From NCBI GenBank assembly GCA_002393975.1, contig DGSM01000069.1, forward strand, positions 1 to 10,815: DNA of 10,815 bases, written 5' to 3'. Source of the DNA: Clostridiales bacterium UBA4362. Its GTDB lineage: Bacteria; Bacillota; Clostridia; TANB77; CAG-508. The first letter of the stretch is position 1; each line of letters opens with the position of its first letter. Both the position numbers and the translations under genes were made by a program. This document shows positions 1-5,262 of this stretch, piece by piece. Under the pieces are notes generated by a model. The model saw only the letters and a program-made list of their open reading frames with translations. It did no database searches and was not told where the DNA came from.

Positions 1-19
1 AATCATTATTATCTCCTAT

Positions 20-109
20 TGGCGCCGCCGGGAGGACTCGAACCCCCATAGGCCTCTCAACCTACACACTGATTTCAAGTCAGGGCTGTTACCATTACAG
101 TACGACGGC
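20..109 (-). tRNA. tRNA-Ser(UGA)
   Basis: The reverse strand folds as a class II tRNA. The acceptor GCCGTCG pairs with CGGCGGC (one T-G wobble), the D arm is CTG-loop-CAG containing GG, the anticodon loop is CTTGAAA (anticodon TGA), a long variable arm typical of Ser follows, and the T arm is GGGGG-TTCGAGT-CCTCC. CCA is encoded in the DNA. It is the last tRNA in the transcription direction and follows the gene at 170-709. Confidence 0.93.
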
Positions 110-119
110 ATATGTTAAA

Positions 120-140
120 GGGAAGAAAGGATTTCTCCCC
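120..140 (-). other. 9-bp hairpin between gene and tRNA-Ser, possible weak terminator or processing site
   Basis: On the minus strand GGGGAGAAA pairs with TTTCTTCCC (one G-U) across a 3-nt loop. Only three T's follow, so it is a poor intrinsic terminator. It lies between the stop of the gene at 170-709 and the tRNA-Ser and could instead stabilise or separate the mRNA end. Confidence 0.4.
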
Positions 141-169
141 TTTTATTTTCTTATTTATTCCGATGAATC

Positions 170-709
170 TTAGGGCCACTCGCCAAGTGGTGTACCAAGA
201 ACTCTTTCTTCAATATCAGTACAATAACAAACTCCATTGAGTTCATCGCTAAATACATCATTTGCGATTTCTTGATAAAGAGTACTTACAAGACCATGAA
301 TATCATTCAGATTATCATTAAAAAACTGAACAACTCTATTCTTAAAAACTACATAAGTCAAATCATTACTGAACAATCCACTAATAGTCTTTGTATATGC
401 GAATACTGGACTATTCTTAAATGCTGTATTAAAAAGCCAGTCATTAGTAGGATTCTCAGGAATCTCTTCTGAAGAAGCTTTATTACCAGGAATAACCTTT
501 ACTTCAAGAACAATATTACCATATTCTACTTCATCAGGAAGAAGTCTATCAATCGCAAATGCTTTTGTAGGATCTTCTACATATAATTCGACAGTCTTTT
601 CATTGTTATTATAAATCAACTAAACTTCTGGATCATGTTCAAAAAGGCAATTTACCTCATTAACATAAGTAATCCAAGGGGGTGAAATCTTCATTCTAAT
701 ATCAGTCAT
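170..709 (-). CDS. phage hypothetical protein with one in-frame TAG (read as Gln30)
   Basis: A 179-aa protein if the TAG at 620-622 (codon 30) is read as an amino acid. Under the standard code only a 149-aa downstream piece with a poor TTG start would remain. The ATG at 709 has a good ribosome site (AAGGAG about 7 nt upstream), and the protein reads MTDIRMKISPPWITYVNE without a break into FEHDPEV-TAG-LIYNNNEKTVELYV. From memory, this opening (KxSPPW-ITYVNE, then a VxLYVxxPTKA segment) resembles a family of small uncharacterised proteins in Firmicutes phages; its function is not known to me. Later parts hold an acidic patch and a Cys pair (CYC near residue 161). It ends with TAA, lies between two tRNA-Ser genes, and is probably co-transcribed with them. 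Confidence 0.85.
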
Positions 710-744
710 AATGTTTCTCCTTAGAAATATATTTTATATATCAA

Positions 745-834
745 TGGCGCGGTTAGAAGGATTCGAACCTTCGGACGGGTTACCCCGTCGGATCCTTAGC
801 AGGGACCTGGTTTAAGCCACTCACCCACAACCGC
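745..834 (-). tRNA. tRNA-Ser(GCU)
   Basis: The acceptor GCGGTTG pairs with TAACCGC (one G-U). The anticodon loop CTGCTAA has anticodon GCT, the variable arm is long (Ser class II), the T arm is GAAGG-TTCGAAT-CCTTC and CCA is encoded. It lies just upstream of the gene at 170-709. The sequence after its CCA begins TTGATA but lacks a matching TATAAT, so I do not call a promoter there. Confidence 0.94.
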
Positions 835-852
835 ATATAAAATATATTAAAA

Positions 853-910
853 ACGTAGGGCAAGAAAAACAAACCATACTGTGGGTCGAGATGTAAAAGA
901 AGCCCTACGT
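853..910 (-). other. stem-loop closed by a 9-bp perfect helix, followed by a T-tract
   Basis: On the minus strand ACGTAGGGC (910-902) pairs perfectly with GCCCTACGT (861-853) across a 40-nt T-rich loop, and TTTT then AT-rich DNA follows. It could be a long-loop terminator or another small structured RNA of this array. It sits just upstream of tRNA-Ser(GCU). The loop carries a GGTTTG stretch but no ORF. Confidence 0.45.
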
Positions 911-923
911 TAAGATTCTTTTG

Positions 924-951
924 TTTCTCATACATTTAAATATATGAGAAA
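924..951 (-). other. 9-bp perfect hairpin
   Basis: TTTCTCATA pairs with TATGAGAAA across a 10-nt AT loop. No T-run follows on the minus strand. It lies between two other structured elements in the tRNA-Met to tRNA-Ser spacer. Role unknown. Confidence 0.45.
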
Positions 952-989
952 AGGTAGTGTAGCTTTGAGAAAATCTCTAAAAGCATTTC

Positions 990-1055
990 CCTGCCAGCCA
1001 TATTCACCCCCAGCATCTTCCCCTAATGCCAGTTATATGGTTCCCTCTAAGCAGG
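990..1055 (-). ncRNA. small nested stem-loop RNA element, unassigned
   Basis: Three nested helices can be drawn on the minus strand: CCTGC/GCAGG (1055-1051 with 994-990), CCATAT/ATATGG (1040-1035 with 1003-998) and GCAT/ATGC (1029-1026 with 1016-1013) around a purine-rich loop TAGGGGAAG. The unpaired parts are rich in G and A (GAGGGAA, GGGGGTGA). There is no convincing ORF. It resembles neither a tRNA nor a riboswitch I can name. It lies 40 nt downstream of the tRNA-Met-type gene. Confidence 0.4.
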
Positions 1056-1094
1056 TCTATCACAAAACAGAAAGGAGTAAAACAATGAGATAAG

Positions 1095-1169
1095 TGGTAA
1101 CAGGGGTGAGAATCGAACTCACGTAATGAAGTTTATGAGACTCCATGGGAAACCAACATCCTCCCTGCG
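1095..1169 (-). tRNA. tRNA with CAU anticodon (Met, initiator-like or Ile2), degenerate
   Basis: The minus strand folds to an acceptor CGCAGGG against CCCTGTT, an anticodon stem GGAGT/ACTTC with loop CTCATAA (anticodon CAT), variable loop ATTAC, T arm GTGAG-TTCGATT-CTCAC, discriminator A and encoded CCA. Oddities: bases 1 and 72 are C and T (unpaired, as in bacterial initiator tRNAs where C1 faces A72), G2-T71 is a wobble, base 8 is A instead of the near-universal U, and the D stem is only about 3 bp (ATG/CAT). The three G-C pairs of an initiator anticodon stem are absent. Whether it acts as initiator, elongator or Ile2 cannot be decided by eye. Confidence 0.8.
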
Positions 1170-1521
1170 ATATATATTGGGCCTTTTACGGTCTTACCCA
1201 GGACCGCAGATAGCCTGTCGGACTATCCTCTGTTTCAGGAGTTTTCAGACGATTCATTTTCATTTTCGGTTATCTCCTTTACAATTATCGTTCTACTTAC
1301 TTCGCTTGTATTTTATTTAAGTGAGTATCTAAACCGCTTGTGTTGCTCCATATCTCGCGCCACCAGACGGGCTGTTTAGAAATTAATCTGATTATTTAGT
1401 CGAACCAGGAGTAGTTTAGTAGTAATCCGTGCTTTCTTTCTCACTTAAAGCCTTTATTTCACCCGCTTTATAGGATAGAAGATTTTTATAATCAAGTTAT
1501 ACGGATTCTCTTCAACCTGAA
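1170..1521 (-). ncRNA. 352-nt gene-free stretch with several RNA helices, candidate structured RNA
   Basis: No protein gene is supportable here. On the minus strand I see hairpins GATAG/CTATC, CGGTC/GACCG, GCTTT/AAAGC, CTAAAC/GTTTAG and TACTcACTT/AAGTaAGTA, and a longer-range AATCCG/CGGATT pair near the tRNA-Glu side. Base composition is clearly richer in G+C than the neighbouring coding DNA. A TTCGACT loop near 1400 looks like a T-loop but has no complementary stem. A 25-codon reading frame beginning about 1260 has a Shine-Dalgarno-like GGAG but overlaps the helices. It lies between tRNA-Glu and tRNA-Met, so a transcript through the tRNA array would include it. Confidence 0.4.
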
Positions 1522-1599
1522 TGGTGATCCCACGGGGATTCGAACCCACGATTGCCACCGTGAAAGGGTGGTGACCTAAGCCTGTTAGTCGATGGGACC
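1522..1599 (-). tRNA. tRNA-Glu(UUC) with a bulge in the T stem
   Basis: The acceptor GGTCCCA pairs with TGGGATC (one G-T wobble), the D arm is GAC-loop-GTC, the anticodon arm is CCACC-CTTTCAC-GGTGG (anticodon TTC), the T loop is TTCGAAT, and discriminator A and CCA are encoded. The T stem pairs only if one T in CGTGGG is bulged against CCCCG, i.e. a single-base insertion relative to an ordinary tRNA-Glu. Otherwise it closely resembles bacterial tRNA-Glu. Confidence 0.92.
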
Positions 1600-2079
1600 G
1601 TAAGCTGATTGATTTTTATTCCGCGCTACCAGCTCTCGCGGATGTAAGCCCTAATTTCTTATACGCCTGCTTACTGGTAACTACTGCGTATTTGTCACCT
1701 AGGGCGGTGACGCGCCCTTATAAGATTGCAAGTGGTGATCGCAATCCCGCACTTTTCCTGAGTTGGTAGAACTTACCTTCACCACAAAGGCTTTCGACCT
1801 CACAGTTATCTCTATCTTCATGAGTAGTACCCCTTTACTACCAGCTCCGCCTAAACGGCAGAGGAGGATTCGAACCTCAACATTTCAGAAAGTGCTTGAT
1901 GGTAGGATGAATTTCTATACCGCCTTACATACACGCTTGCGGTGTCCGATTAATCGCGCCCTCTGCTGATTCGCACAGCGTCTCTGCACACTACTTTTTC
2001 AGATTTTTCCATCGGCCATTTGCCTTCTCCTACTTCTTCGCGTTGTTCTCCTATTGAACTATTAAGGGCATCTTTTTCT
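1600..2079 (-). ncRNA. ~480-nt gene-free structured region with tRNA-like T arms, candidate large ncRNA
   Basis: This stretch is driven by the promoter at 2086-2114 and ends at tRNA-Glu. It has no supportable ORF and is much richer in G+C than the coding DNA. Helices seen in the sequence: GTCACC/GGTGAC (near 1695-1712), GATTGC/GCAATC (1723-1745), GTAGTA/TACTAC (near 1825-1842), CCGCG/CGCGG (1621-1641) and TACCAG/CTGGTA (1627 with 1674). Two T-arm-like hairpins occur on the minus strand: GAGG-TTCGAAT-CCTC near 1863-1877 and GCTG-TGCGAAT-CAGC near 1965-1979. The first is followed by TCTGCCG, which pairs with CAGCAGA 90 nt upstream apart from one A-C mismatch, so it may be a degenerate tRNA; there is no CCA. 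Alternatives are a GOLLD/ROOL-type ornate RNA or decayed tRNA genes. Confidence 0.45.
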
Positions 2080-2085
2080 ATAATT

Positions 2086-2114
2086 ATTATATCAAATTAT
2101 TTTTTAAATTTCAA
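2086..2114 (-). promoter_or_regulatory. sigma70-type promoter, repeat family copy 1
   Basis: TTGAAA, exactly 17 bp, TATAAT on the minus strand, with the AT-rich spacer shared by the other copies. The -35 box directly abuts the TAA stop (2115-2117) of the upstream small gene. It would drive the structured region and tRNA array below 2079. Confidence 0.85.
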
Positions 2115-2261
2115 TTACAGCTCATGTTCATCAAGTGTTTCAACATCCTCTACTTGATCCCATTCATCTATAATTTCTGATTTTAATTTATCATATGCTT
2201 CATCAATATTTTCAGCTGCGATATAATGATATGTCGAAACTTTAAATAAAAATTCTTTCAT
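2115..2261 (-). CDS. 48-aa acidic hypothetical protein
   Basis: The protein reads MKEFLFKVSTYHYIAAENI and then an acidic helix-rich tail ending LDEHEL, stopping at TAA. The ATG at 2261 follows a GAAAGG ribosome site about 7 nt upstream. Its first part alternates hydrophobic and polar residues like a short beta strand, and the IAAENIDEAYDKLKSEI segment looks like the common small-phage-protein pattern of a strand followed by an amphipathic helix. I cannot assign a function. It sits between the structured leader RNA at 2304-2461 and the next promoter, whose -35 box begins at its stop codon. Confidence 0.75.
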   Translation of the reverse strand: MKEFLFKVSTYHYIAAENIDEAYDKLKSEIIDEWDQVEDVETLDEHEL

Positions 2262-2303
2262 TTTAGATACCTTTCATAAACTATTTCACATTTACCATTC
2301 CAT

Positions 2304-2461
2304 ATGCCCTTATGTTCTGGTGATTGGGAATTAGTGATTTTTACCCAATTCTTCCCTCCTCGACGGGCGAGGTGTCCGGCGCTCTCTTTAACGTCGTTGC
2401 TCACGTTTTGGAAGTTGCAGCTTCCTCACCACAGTCTGCAAACTTGTGGATGGCACTTCTC
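2304..2461 (-). ncRNA. ~158-nt structured leader RNA upstream of the 48-aa gene
   Basis: The expected start of transcription from the promoter at 2469-2497 is at about 2461. The RNA that follows is a chain of helices: CCACA/TGTGG (2449-2445 with 2433-2429), GGAAG/CTTCC with a 6-nt loop (2425-2410), AACGT/ACGTT (2407-2403 with 2394-2390), CTCG/CGAG (2371-2359), and ATTGGG/CCCAAT (2349-2344 with 2328-2323), with a short TGCC/GGCA closing pair. The G+C content is far above that of the coding genes. It ends about 40 nt before the start codon of the gene at 2115-2261, so it may be a 5' leader or a processed small RNA. No known riboswitch class is recognised. Confidence 0.55.
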
Positions 2462-2468
2462 TATATAT

Positions 2469-2497
2469 ATTATATCAAATTATTTTTTAAAAATCAA
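2469..2497 (-). promoter_or_regulatory. sigma70-type promoter, repeat family copy 2
   Basis: TTGATT, 17 bp, TATAAT on the minus strand. The spacer is identical to copy 1. The -35 box overlaps the TGA stop (2494-2496) of the preceding gene. Confidence 0.83.
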
Positions 2498-2628
2498 TAA
2501 CACGACCGCATATAATCATCATGCTCTTCTGGAATTTCTTCTTCTGCCATCAGCTCACCATAATACATTTCATAATCATACCAAGAATATTCATCAATCT
2601 GCCGTATGGTATCAAAATCATCAAACAT
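2494..2628 (-). CDS. 44-aa acidic, Tyr-rich hypothetical protein
   Basis: The protein begins MFDDFDTIRQIDEYSWYDYE, is rich in Asp, Glu and Tyr, and ends MRSCY before TGA. The ATG at 2628 is preceded by AAAGGAAT with suitable spacing. No domain is recognised; strongly acidic tiny proteins are common in phages and sometimes mimic DNA or bind host proteins, but that is only a general possibility here. The gene follows the small RNA at 2658-2754 and its stop codon lies inside the next promoter. Confidence 0.72.
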   Translation of the reverse strand: MFDDFDTIRQIDEYSWYDYEMYYGELMAEEEIPEEHDDYMRSCY

Positions 2629-2657
2629 AAGAAATAATTCCTTTCTAATTTTTTATT

Positions 2658-2754
2658 GTAAGAAAGAGAAGATTGTTGTCAACCAGCTGAACCCTGCAGC
2701 GGCATCTCTTTTGACTTTTTAATTGAGATCTTTCTTCTTCTCTCTTCATCTTAC
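2658..2754 (-). ncRNA. 97-nt leader RNA with a 14-bp closing helix and a candidate pseudoknot
   Basis: The likely transcription start (G at 2754, seven bases past the -10 box) is the first base of a closing helix: GTAAGA pairs with TCTTAC and AGAGAAGA pairs with TCTTCTCT, separated by a small asymmetric loop. Inside, ATCTC/GAGAT, GTCAA/TTGAC and GCTG/CAGC can form; the first two interleave, giving an H-type pseudoknot with the third helix as a hairpin between them. A short AT-rich tail leads to the ribosome site of the gene at 2494-2628. It could be a cis-regulatory leader or a stable small RNA. Confidence 0.6.
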
Positions 2755-2760
2755 ATATAT

Positions 2761-2789
2761 ATTATAACAAATAATTTTTAAAATATCAA
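2761..2789 (-). promoter_or_regulatory. sigma70-type promoter, repeat family copy 3
   Basis: TTGATA, 17 bp, TATAAT. Its -35 box overlaps the 3' strand of the closing helix of the RNA at 2788-2981 instead of a stop codon. The initial transcribed sequence ATATATGTAAGAT is shared with copy 4. Confidence 0.83.
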
Positions 2790-2981
2790 TGGCGGGCGTG
2801 CAGTCATGATTCGGTCTGCACCAAGCAATCATTCAATCACGCGCATCTCATCAGGGTCGCACAGATGTTATTGTACATCTACTCGCGCTTCATAACGTAG
2901 ACGTTCGGGAGTTCTCTCTCCTCGTGTCCCCTTCCTGAGCATTATTTTCTTCACGGCTTTTTATACTTGCCTACCGCCATT
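2788..2981 (-). ncRNA. 194-nt structured RNA with an 8-bp closing helix
   Basis: On the minus strand AATGGCGG (2981-2974) pairs perfectly with CCGCCATT (2795-2788). Internal helices include GTGCAG/CTGCAC near the 3' end, AGATGT/ACATCT with a 6-nt loop (extendable by CGCGAG/TGCG) and GGC/GCC near the 5' end. It is G+C-rich and lacks a supportable ORF. It starts 10 nt after the stop of the gene at 2992-3126 and ends on the next promoter, so it is a 3'-UTR or intergenic RNA. The 3' end CCGCCA superficially recalls a tRNA end, but no D, anticodon or T arms fit. Confidence 0.5.
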
Positions 2982-2991
2982 TATTTACTTA

Positions 2992-3126
2992 TTACCAAAA
3001 GAAAGGATTCTCTTCTTCATCCTGCTCATCTTCATCCTGCGTTTCATCGTTGCCGAAGATAGGCCAAGGATTGCCACCTTTGCGTTCAAGTTCATTAATC
3101 ATAAAACCAAAGAAATCATTATCCAT
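2992..3126 (-). CDS. 44-aa acidic hypothetical protein
   Basis: The protein starts MDNDFFGFMINELERKGGNPWPIFG, continues with a run of Asp, Glu and Gln, and ends NPFFW before TAA. The ATG at 3126 follows a strong GGAGG ribosome site. It lies 14 nt after the stop of the gene at 3141-3548 and is surely in the same transcript. No family is recognised. The pattern of a short hydrophobic or aromatic head, an acidic middle and an aromatic C-terminus could be a docking peptide, but this is a guess. Confidence 0.75.
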   Translation of the reverse strand: MDNDFFGFMINELERKGGNPWPIFGNDETQDEDEQDEEENPFFW

Positions 3127-3140
3127 ATTTATAATCCTCC

Positions 3141-3548
3141 TTAATATGAATCATAAAATTCCAGATATACATCAGGGTTCTCAATCATAAAAACTTCAAT
3201 TGCTGCAAGATTAATAATGTTCTGAACAAGGGTGTCTCGTATTTCATCAGCGCTCCAAATTGATTGACCTTCATTCTCCCATCTTTCTGGATCAAGAAAA
3301 GCCGCAATTAATACGATAATCTGATGAACCGTAGAAGGTTTGTTGATTTCATATCTATAGTCATCTGCAAATCGCTTGTCAAGAATATCAAGGACGCCAT
3401 ACCGCAGGCCCCAATTCTTGCGCCAATATACAATTTCTACATTCCCATTATAATCAGTATCAAAAGGATACTTAATTACTGAAGGAAGCATTTCACGAGT
3501 GATCTTACGTTTCTTTGATTTTACATAAAATCCATTATCAAGGCCCAT
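3141..3548 (-). CDS. phage hypothetical protein (MGLDNG-type family)
   Basis: A 135-aa protein starting MGLDNGFYVKSKKRKITREM. The opening MGLDNG(F/I) followed by a basic segment, and a WRKNWGLR motif in the middle, match my memory of a widespread family of uncharacterised phage and prophage proteins. No catalytic motif is evident. The ATG at 3548 follows GAAAGGGG. The 5' leader from the promoter at 3581-3609 is only about 25 nt and, unlike those of neighbouring cassettes, holds no structured RNA. The gene ends with TAA and is followed by the 44-aa gene. Confidence 0.88.
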   Translation of the reverse strand: MGLDNGFYVKSKKRKITREMLPSVIKYPFDTDYNGNVEIVYWRKNWGLRYGVLDILDKRFADDYRYEINKPSTVHQIIVLIAAFLDPERWENEGQSIWSADEIRDTLVQNIINLAAIEVFMIENPDVYLEFYDSY

Positions 3549-3580
3549 GTATTTCGCCCCTTTCTTTATCTTACATATAT

Positions 3581-3609
3581 ATTATAATAAATAATTTTTA
3601 AATTTTCAA
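3581..3609 (-). promoter_or_regulatory. sigma70-type promoter, repeat family copy 4
   Basis: TTGAAA, 17 bp, TATAAT. The -35 box directly abuts the TAA stop (3610-3612) of the upstream gene. It drives the 135-aa gene and the 44-aa gene. Confidence 0.86.
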
Positions 3610-4041
3610 TTAAGGTAATGTACTATCAATGCGCCAAATCGCATCAACAATATTATTATACTCATTTTTTAGACGATGGTAAATTCCTGAATATTGTTCT
3701 AATACTTTGTATACTTCATCACGTCTTTCTACAAGCATTTCTCGTTCAGTTTTCCCATTTGTATAATAATCTGCTGTAAAAATATCTTTTGTACAATAAG
3801 GACAATACCATCTATAATAGATACTACCCGTATCATTTACATTAATTTCTACACAATCTTCTAAATCTTCATCAAGAGTTTCTTCACACCAAGGACAAGA
3901 GACAGCATGTTTATTATATTCTTCTCCCTTGTTAAAAAGAGTATAAACAATTTCTCTTAATTTTCTAGAATTAGGAGTATTCCCTCGCGCAGAAATCATA
4001 TTACATTTTTCAATCTTATCATCAATCGTCATATTTTCCAT
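3610..4041 (-). CDS. 143-aa phage protein with a zinc-ribbon-like CxxC pair
   Basis: The protein carries CPWC at about residues 49-52 and CPYC at about 80-83, a treble-clef or zinc-ribbon spacing, followed by a helical region (EMLVERRDEVYKVLEQYS onward) that may form a coiled coil. It probably binds one zinc; its partner is unknown. The ATG at 4041 overlaps the end of the preceding gene by 20 nt, implying translational coupling. It ends with TAA immediately before a promoter. It is the last of five overlapping small genes starting at 5019. Confidence 0.85.
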   Translation of the reverse strand: MENMTIDDKIEKCNMISARGNTPNSRKLREIVYTLFNKGEEYNKHAVSCPWCEETLDEDLEDCVEINVNDTGSIYYRWYCPYCTKDIFTADYYTNGKTEREMLVERRDEVYKVLEQYSGIYHRLKNEYNNIVDAIWRIDSTLP

Positions 4042-4207
4042 ATTTTTTAATAAATTCTCTCAATTCATCTTGATTTTTACGCATTATCCCAAAACGCCAA
4101 TCACAAAAAGTCTTGGCTTGTTTATAACCTGTATAAGAATCAGTGTATTTCTTTTCAAGTTTATCATAGACTTCTTTTCTTAATTCTTTTGGAATATCAG
4201 GGATCAT
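4022..4207 (-). CDS. 61-aa basic helical hypothetical protein
   Basis: The protein starts MIPDIPKELRKEVYDKLEKKY and is rich in Lys, Glu and Tyr, with predicted amphipathic helices and a single Cys (FCDWRFG). The start codon overlaps the stop of the upstream gene as ATGA, a classic coupling signal, and its own end overlaps the next gene by 20 nt. No family assigned. Confidence 0.8.
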   Translation of the reverse strand: MIPDIPKELRKEVYDKLEKKYTDSYTGYKQAKTFCDWRFGIMRKNQDELREFIKKYGKYDD

Positions 4208-4392
4208 TCAATCACGCTTTCACAAATAGGACAAATGAAATTATTGTTACCATCAATAAAATCAAGATCTGCCCAATCCTCTTCATAAATAGGCTCACCG
4301 CATTCTGGACAATAAAACCATCTATCTTGCCAATTTGCTTTAAGACCATAATTAAGTTTAAGTAAATGAGCTATTTTGCTCCAATTGTCCAT
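4204..4392 (-). CDS. 62-aa zinc-ribbon protein
   Basis: The sequence shows YCPECGEP at about residues 27-34 and ICPICES at about 53-59, the two CPxC knuckles of a rubredoxin-like or zinc-ribbon fold, which probably hold one zinc ion. The N-terminal 25 residues are Trp- and Leu-rich. The ATG at 4392 lies within the 3' end of the gene at 4358-4510 and has an AAGGAG site. The same CPxC logic recurs in the 143-aa gene downstream, so the two may be related or act together. Confidence 0.83.
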   Translation of the reverse strand: MDNWSKIAHLLKLNYGLKANWQDRWFYCPECGEPIYEEDWADLDFIDGNNNFICPICESVIE

Positions 4393-4510
4393 TATATTTC
4401 TCCTTTTCTTGTAATGCTTCTATTGCCATTGTTAATGCTTCTTTTTCTTCTTCATCAAAACATGGAAGATACATTTGACAAAGTAATATTATTGCTCGTT
4501 GAATAGTCAT
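4358..4510 (-). CDS. 50-aa helical phage peptide overlapping both neighbours
   Basis: The protein is MTIQRAIILLCQMYLPCFDE followed by EEKEALTMAIEALQEKE and a short tail, ending at TAA. The (E)EALxMAIxALxxxE pattern is typical of very small phage proteins in clostridial phages that I have seen repeatedly without known function. The start overlaps the upstream stop as TAATG, and the last 35 nt overlap the zinc-ribbon gene in another frame. The coupled start and the recognisable motif make it likely to be real. Confidence 0.75.
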   Translation of the reverse strand: MTIQRAIILLCQMYLPCFDEEEKEALTMAIEALQEKEKYNGQLEQNSSFT

Positions 4511-5019
4511 TAATCCCAAAGATGATTATAAATATGATAAATCATTTTAAGAGCTTTATTTTGAGCTTCTATTTTAAGATTATCATTTTCTTTTTCTTTA
4601 TCAAGAAACTTATCGGTAATTTCTTTTTCTTCTGGCGTTTCGTCAGAATGATTAACAAAATCTAAACCTTTATCTTTCCATTTAGCCAGCCAAGCATCTT
4701 CATATTCATTAGGAAGTTCTCCAATTGAATAATTAAGAAGATCAGAAATTTTATAAAGGTAATCTCGCCAATCCTCATAAGTAGGAAATTCATCATTTCC
4801 AGGATATCCATGAGTTGTATCAGCAAGATGCTTTATACTATCAGCAAGTAATTGAGAAAGATATGTGTCCATATCCCATATATCAAAATCACAATATCCG
4901 CGAGTTATACGTTGATATGCCCATTTGAATTGGCGAAAAAAAACTCGAAAATTACTTGTCCAATTAGAAGGATATCTCCAAGGACTCCAATGAGTATTAA
5001 AAACATTAAGTTTATTCAT
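4510..5019 (-). CDS. 169-aa phage hypothetical protein (KWAYQRxTRGY family)
   Basis: The core FKWAYQRITRGYCDFDIWDM followed by DTYLSQLLADSIKHLA and a HGYPG motif matches a family of uncharacterised phage proteins that I recognise by the pattern of W-A-(W/Y)-QRxTRG(Y/F), then a long helix and xGYP. The C-terminal third is charged and helical. No enzymatic role is known to me. The ATG at 5019 follows AAAAGGGG. The promoter at 5052-5080 gives a roughly 25-nt leader. It begins the five-gene overlapping set. Confidence 0.88.
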   Translation of the reverse strand: MNKLNVFNTHWSPWRYPSNWTSNFRVFFRQFKWAYQRITRGYCDFDIWDMDTYLSQLLADSIKHLADTTHGYPGNDEFPTYEDWRDYLYKISDLLNYSIGELPNEYEDAWLAKWKDKGLDFVNHSDETPEEKEITDKFLDKEKENDNLKIEAQNKALKMIYHIYNHLWD

Positions 5020-5051
5020 AAGAAAATCCCCTTTTCTTATTTTCTATAAAT

Positions 5052-5080
5052 ATTATAATATATTATTTTTAAATTTTCAA
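5052..5080 (-). promoter_or_regulatory. sigma70-type promoter, repeat family copy 5
   Basis: TTGAAA, 17 bp, TATAAT on the minus strand. The -35 box overlaps the TGA stop (5077-5079) of the tiny hydrophobic ORF. Confidence 0.85.
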
Positions 5081-5136
5081 ACTGTATATATTAAACAAAA
5101 TATAATAACAAGAAGAGTAAGCCCTAATTCTAACAT
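5077..5136 (-). CDS. 19-aa hydrophobic peptide, putative single transmembrane segment
   Basis: The frame reads MLELGLTLLVIIFCLIYTV and stops at TGA. All but the first few residues are hydrophobic, enough for one membrane span. A GTGAGG ribosome site lies about 7 nt upstream of the ATG. Its stop codon sits in the -35 box of the next promoter, exactly as for other genes here, which supports it. An inverted repeat AAGAAGAGT (5155-5147 with 5118-5110 on the minus strand) encloses the ribosome site and start codon, so translation may be gated, or the stretch may be an RNA hairpin and not a gene. Confidence 0.45.
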   Translation of the reverse strand: MLELGLTLLVIIFCLIYTV

Positions 5137-5262
5137 CTCAAACCTCACTCTTCTTTTCTATTTAAAATTTTCTAAACCATTTTTTCATTTTGAGCTGCGG
5201 GTATGCCGACTGAAAAGGCCTCAAGGATCGCAAAGTCTATACTTTTCCCGAAGAAGAAGTCA
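5137..5262 (-). other. leader-like non-coding stretch between two tiny ORFs
   Basis: A TTGAG/CTCAA pair with an inner GCC/GGC pair can form in the middle. A reading frame with one TAG starts at the TAATG of the preceding gene (MTSSSGKV...), but its codons (CGA, TCC, AGG, CCG, CTC) are unlike the AT-rich codons of neighbouring genes, so I do not call it. An 8-codon ATG frame lies near 5190. Composition resembles the other structured leaders. Confidence 0.35.

Noticed and set aside
1180..1260. 25-codon minus-strand frame (MKMNRLKTPE...) with an upstream GGAG
   Set aside because: It overlaps two perfect hairpins, and its codons differ from those of genuine genes here; better explained as structured RNA.
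1126..1320. 64-codon plus-strand frame through tRNA-CAU
   Set aside because: It overlaps a tRNA gene on the other strand and has no ribosome site.
1360..1385. TTCTAAA motif that would be a perfect CUA suppressor anticodon loop
   Set aside because: The flanking bases cannot form an anticodon stem and there is no matching T arm or acceptor, so it is not a suppressor tRNA.
2304..2630. 108-codon plus-strand frame over the leader RNA and the 44-aa gene
   Set aside because: It is opposite to a promoter, a structured RNA and an ORF with a good ribosome site; the product is His- and Pro-rich noise.
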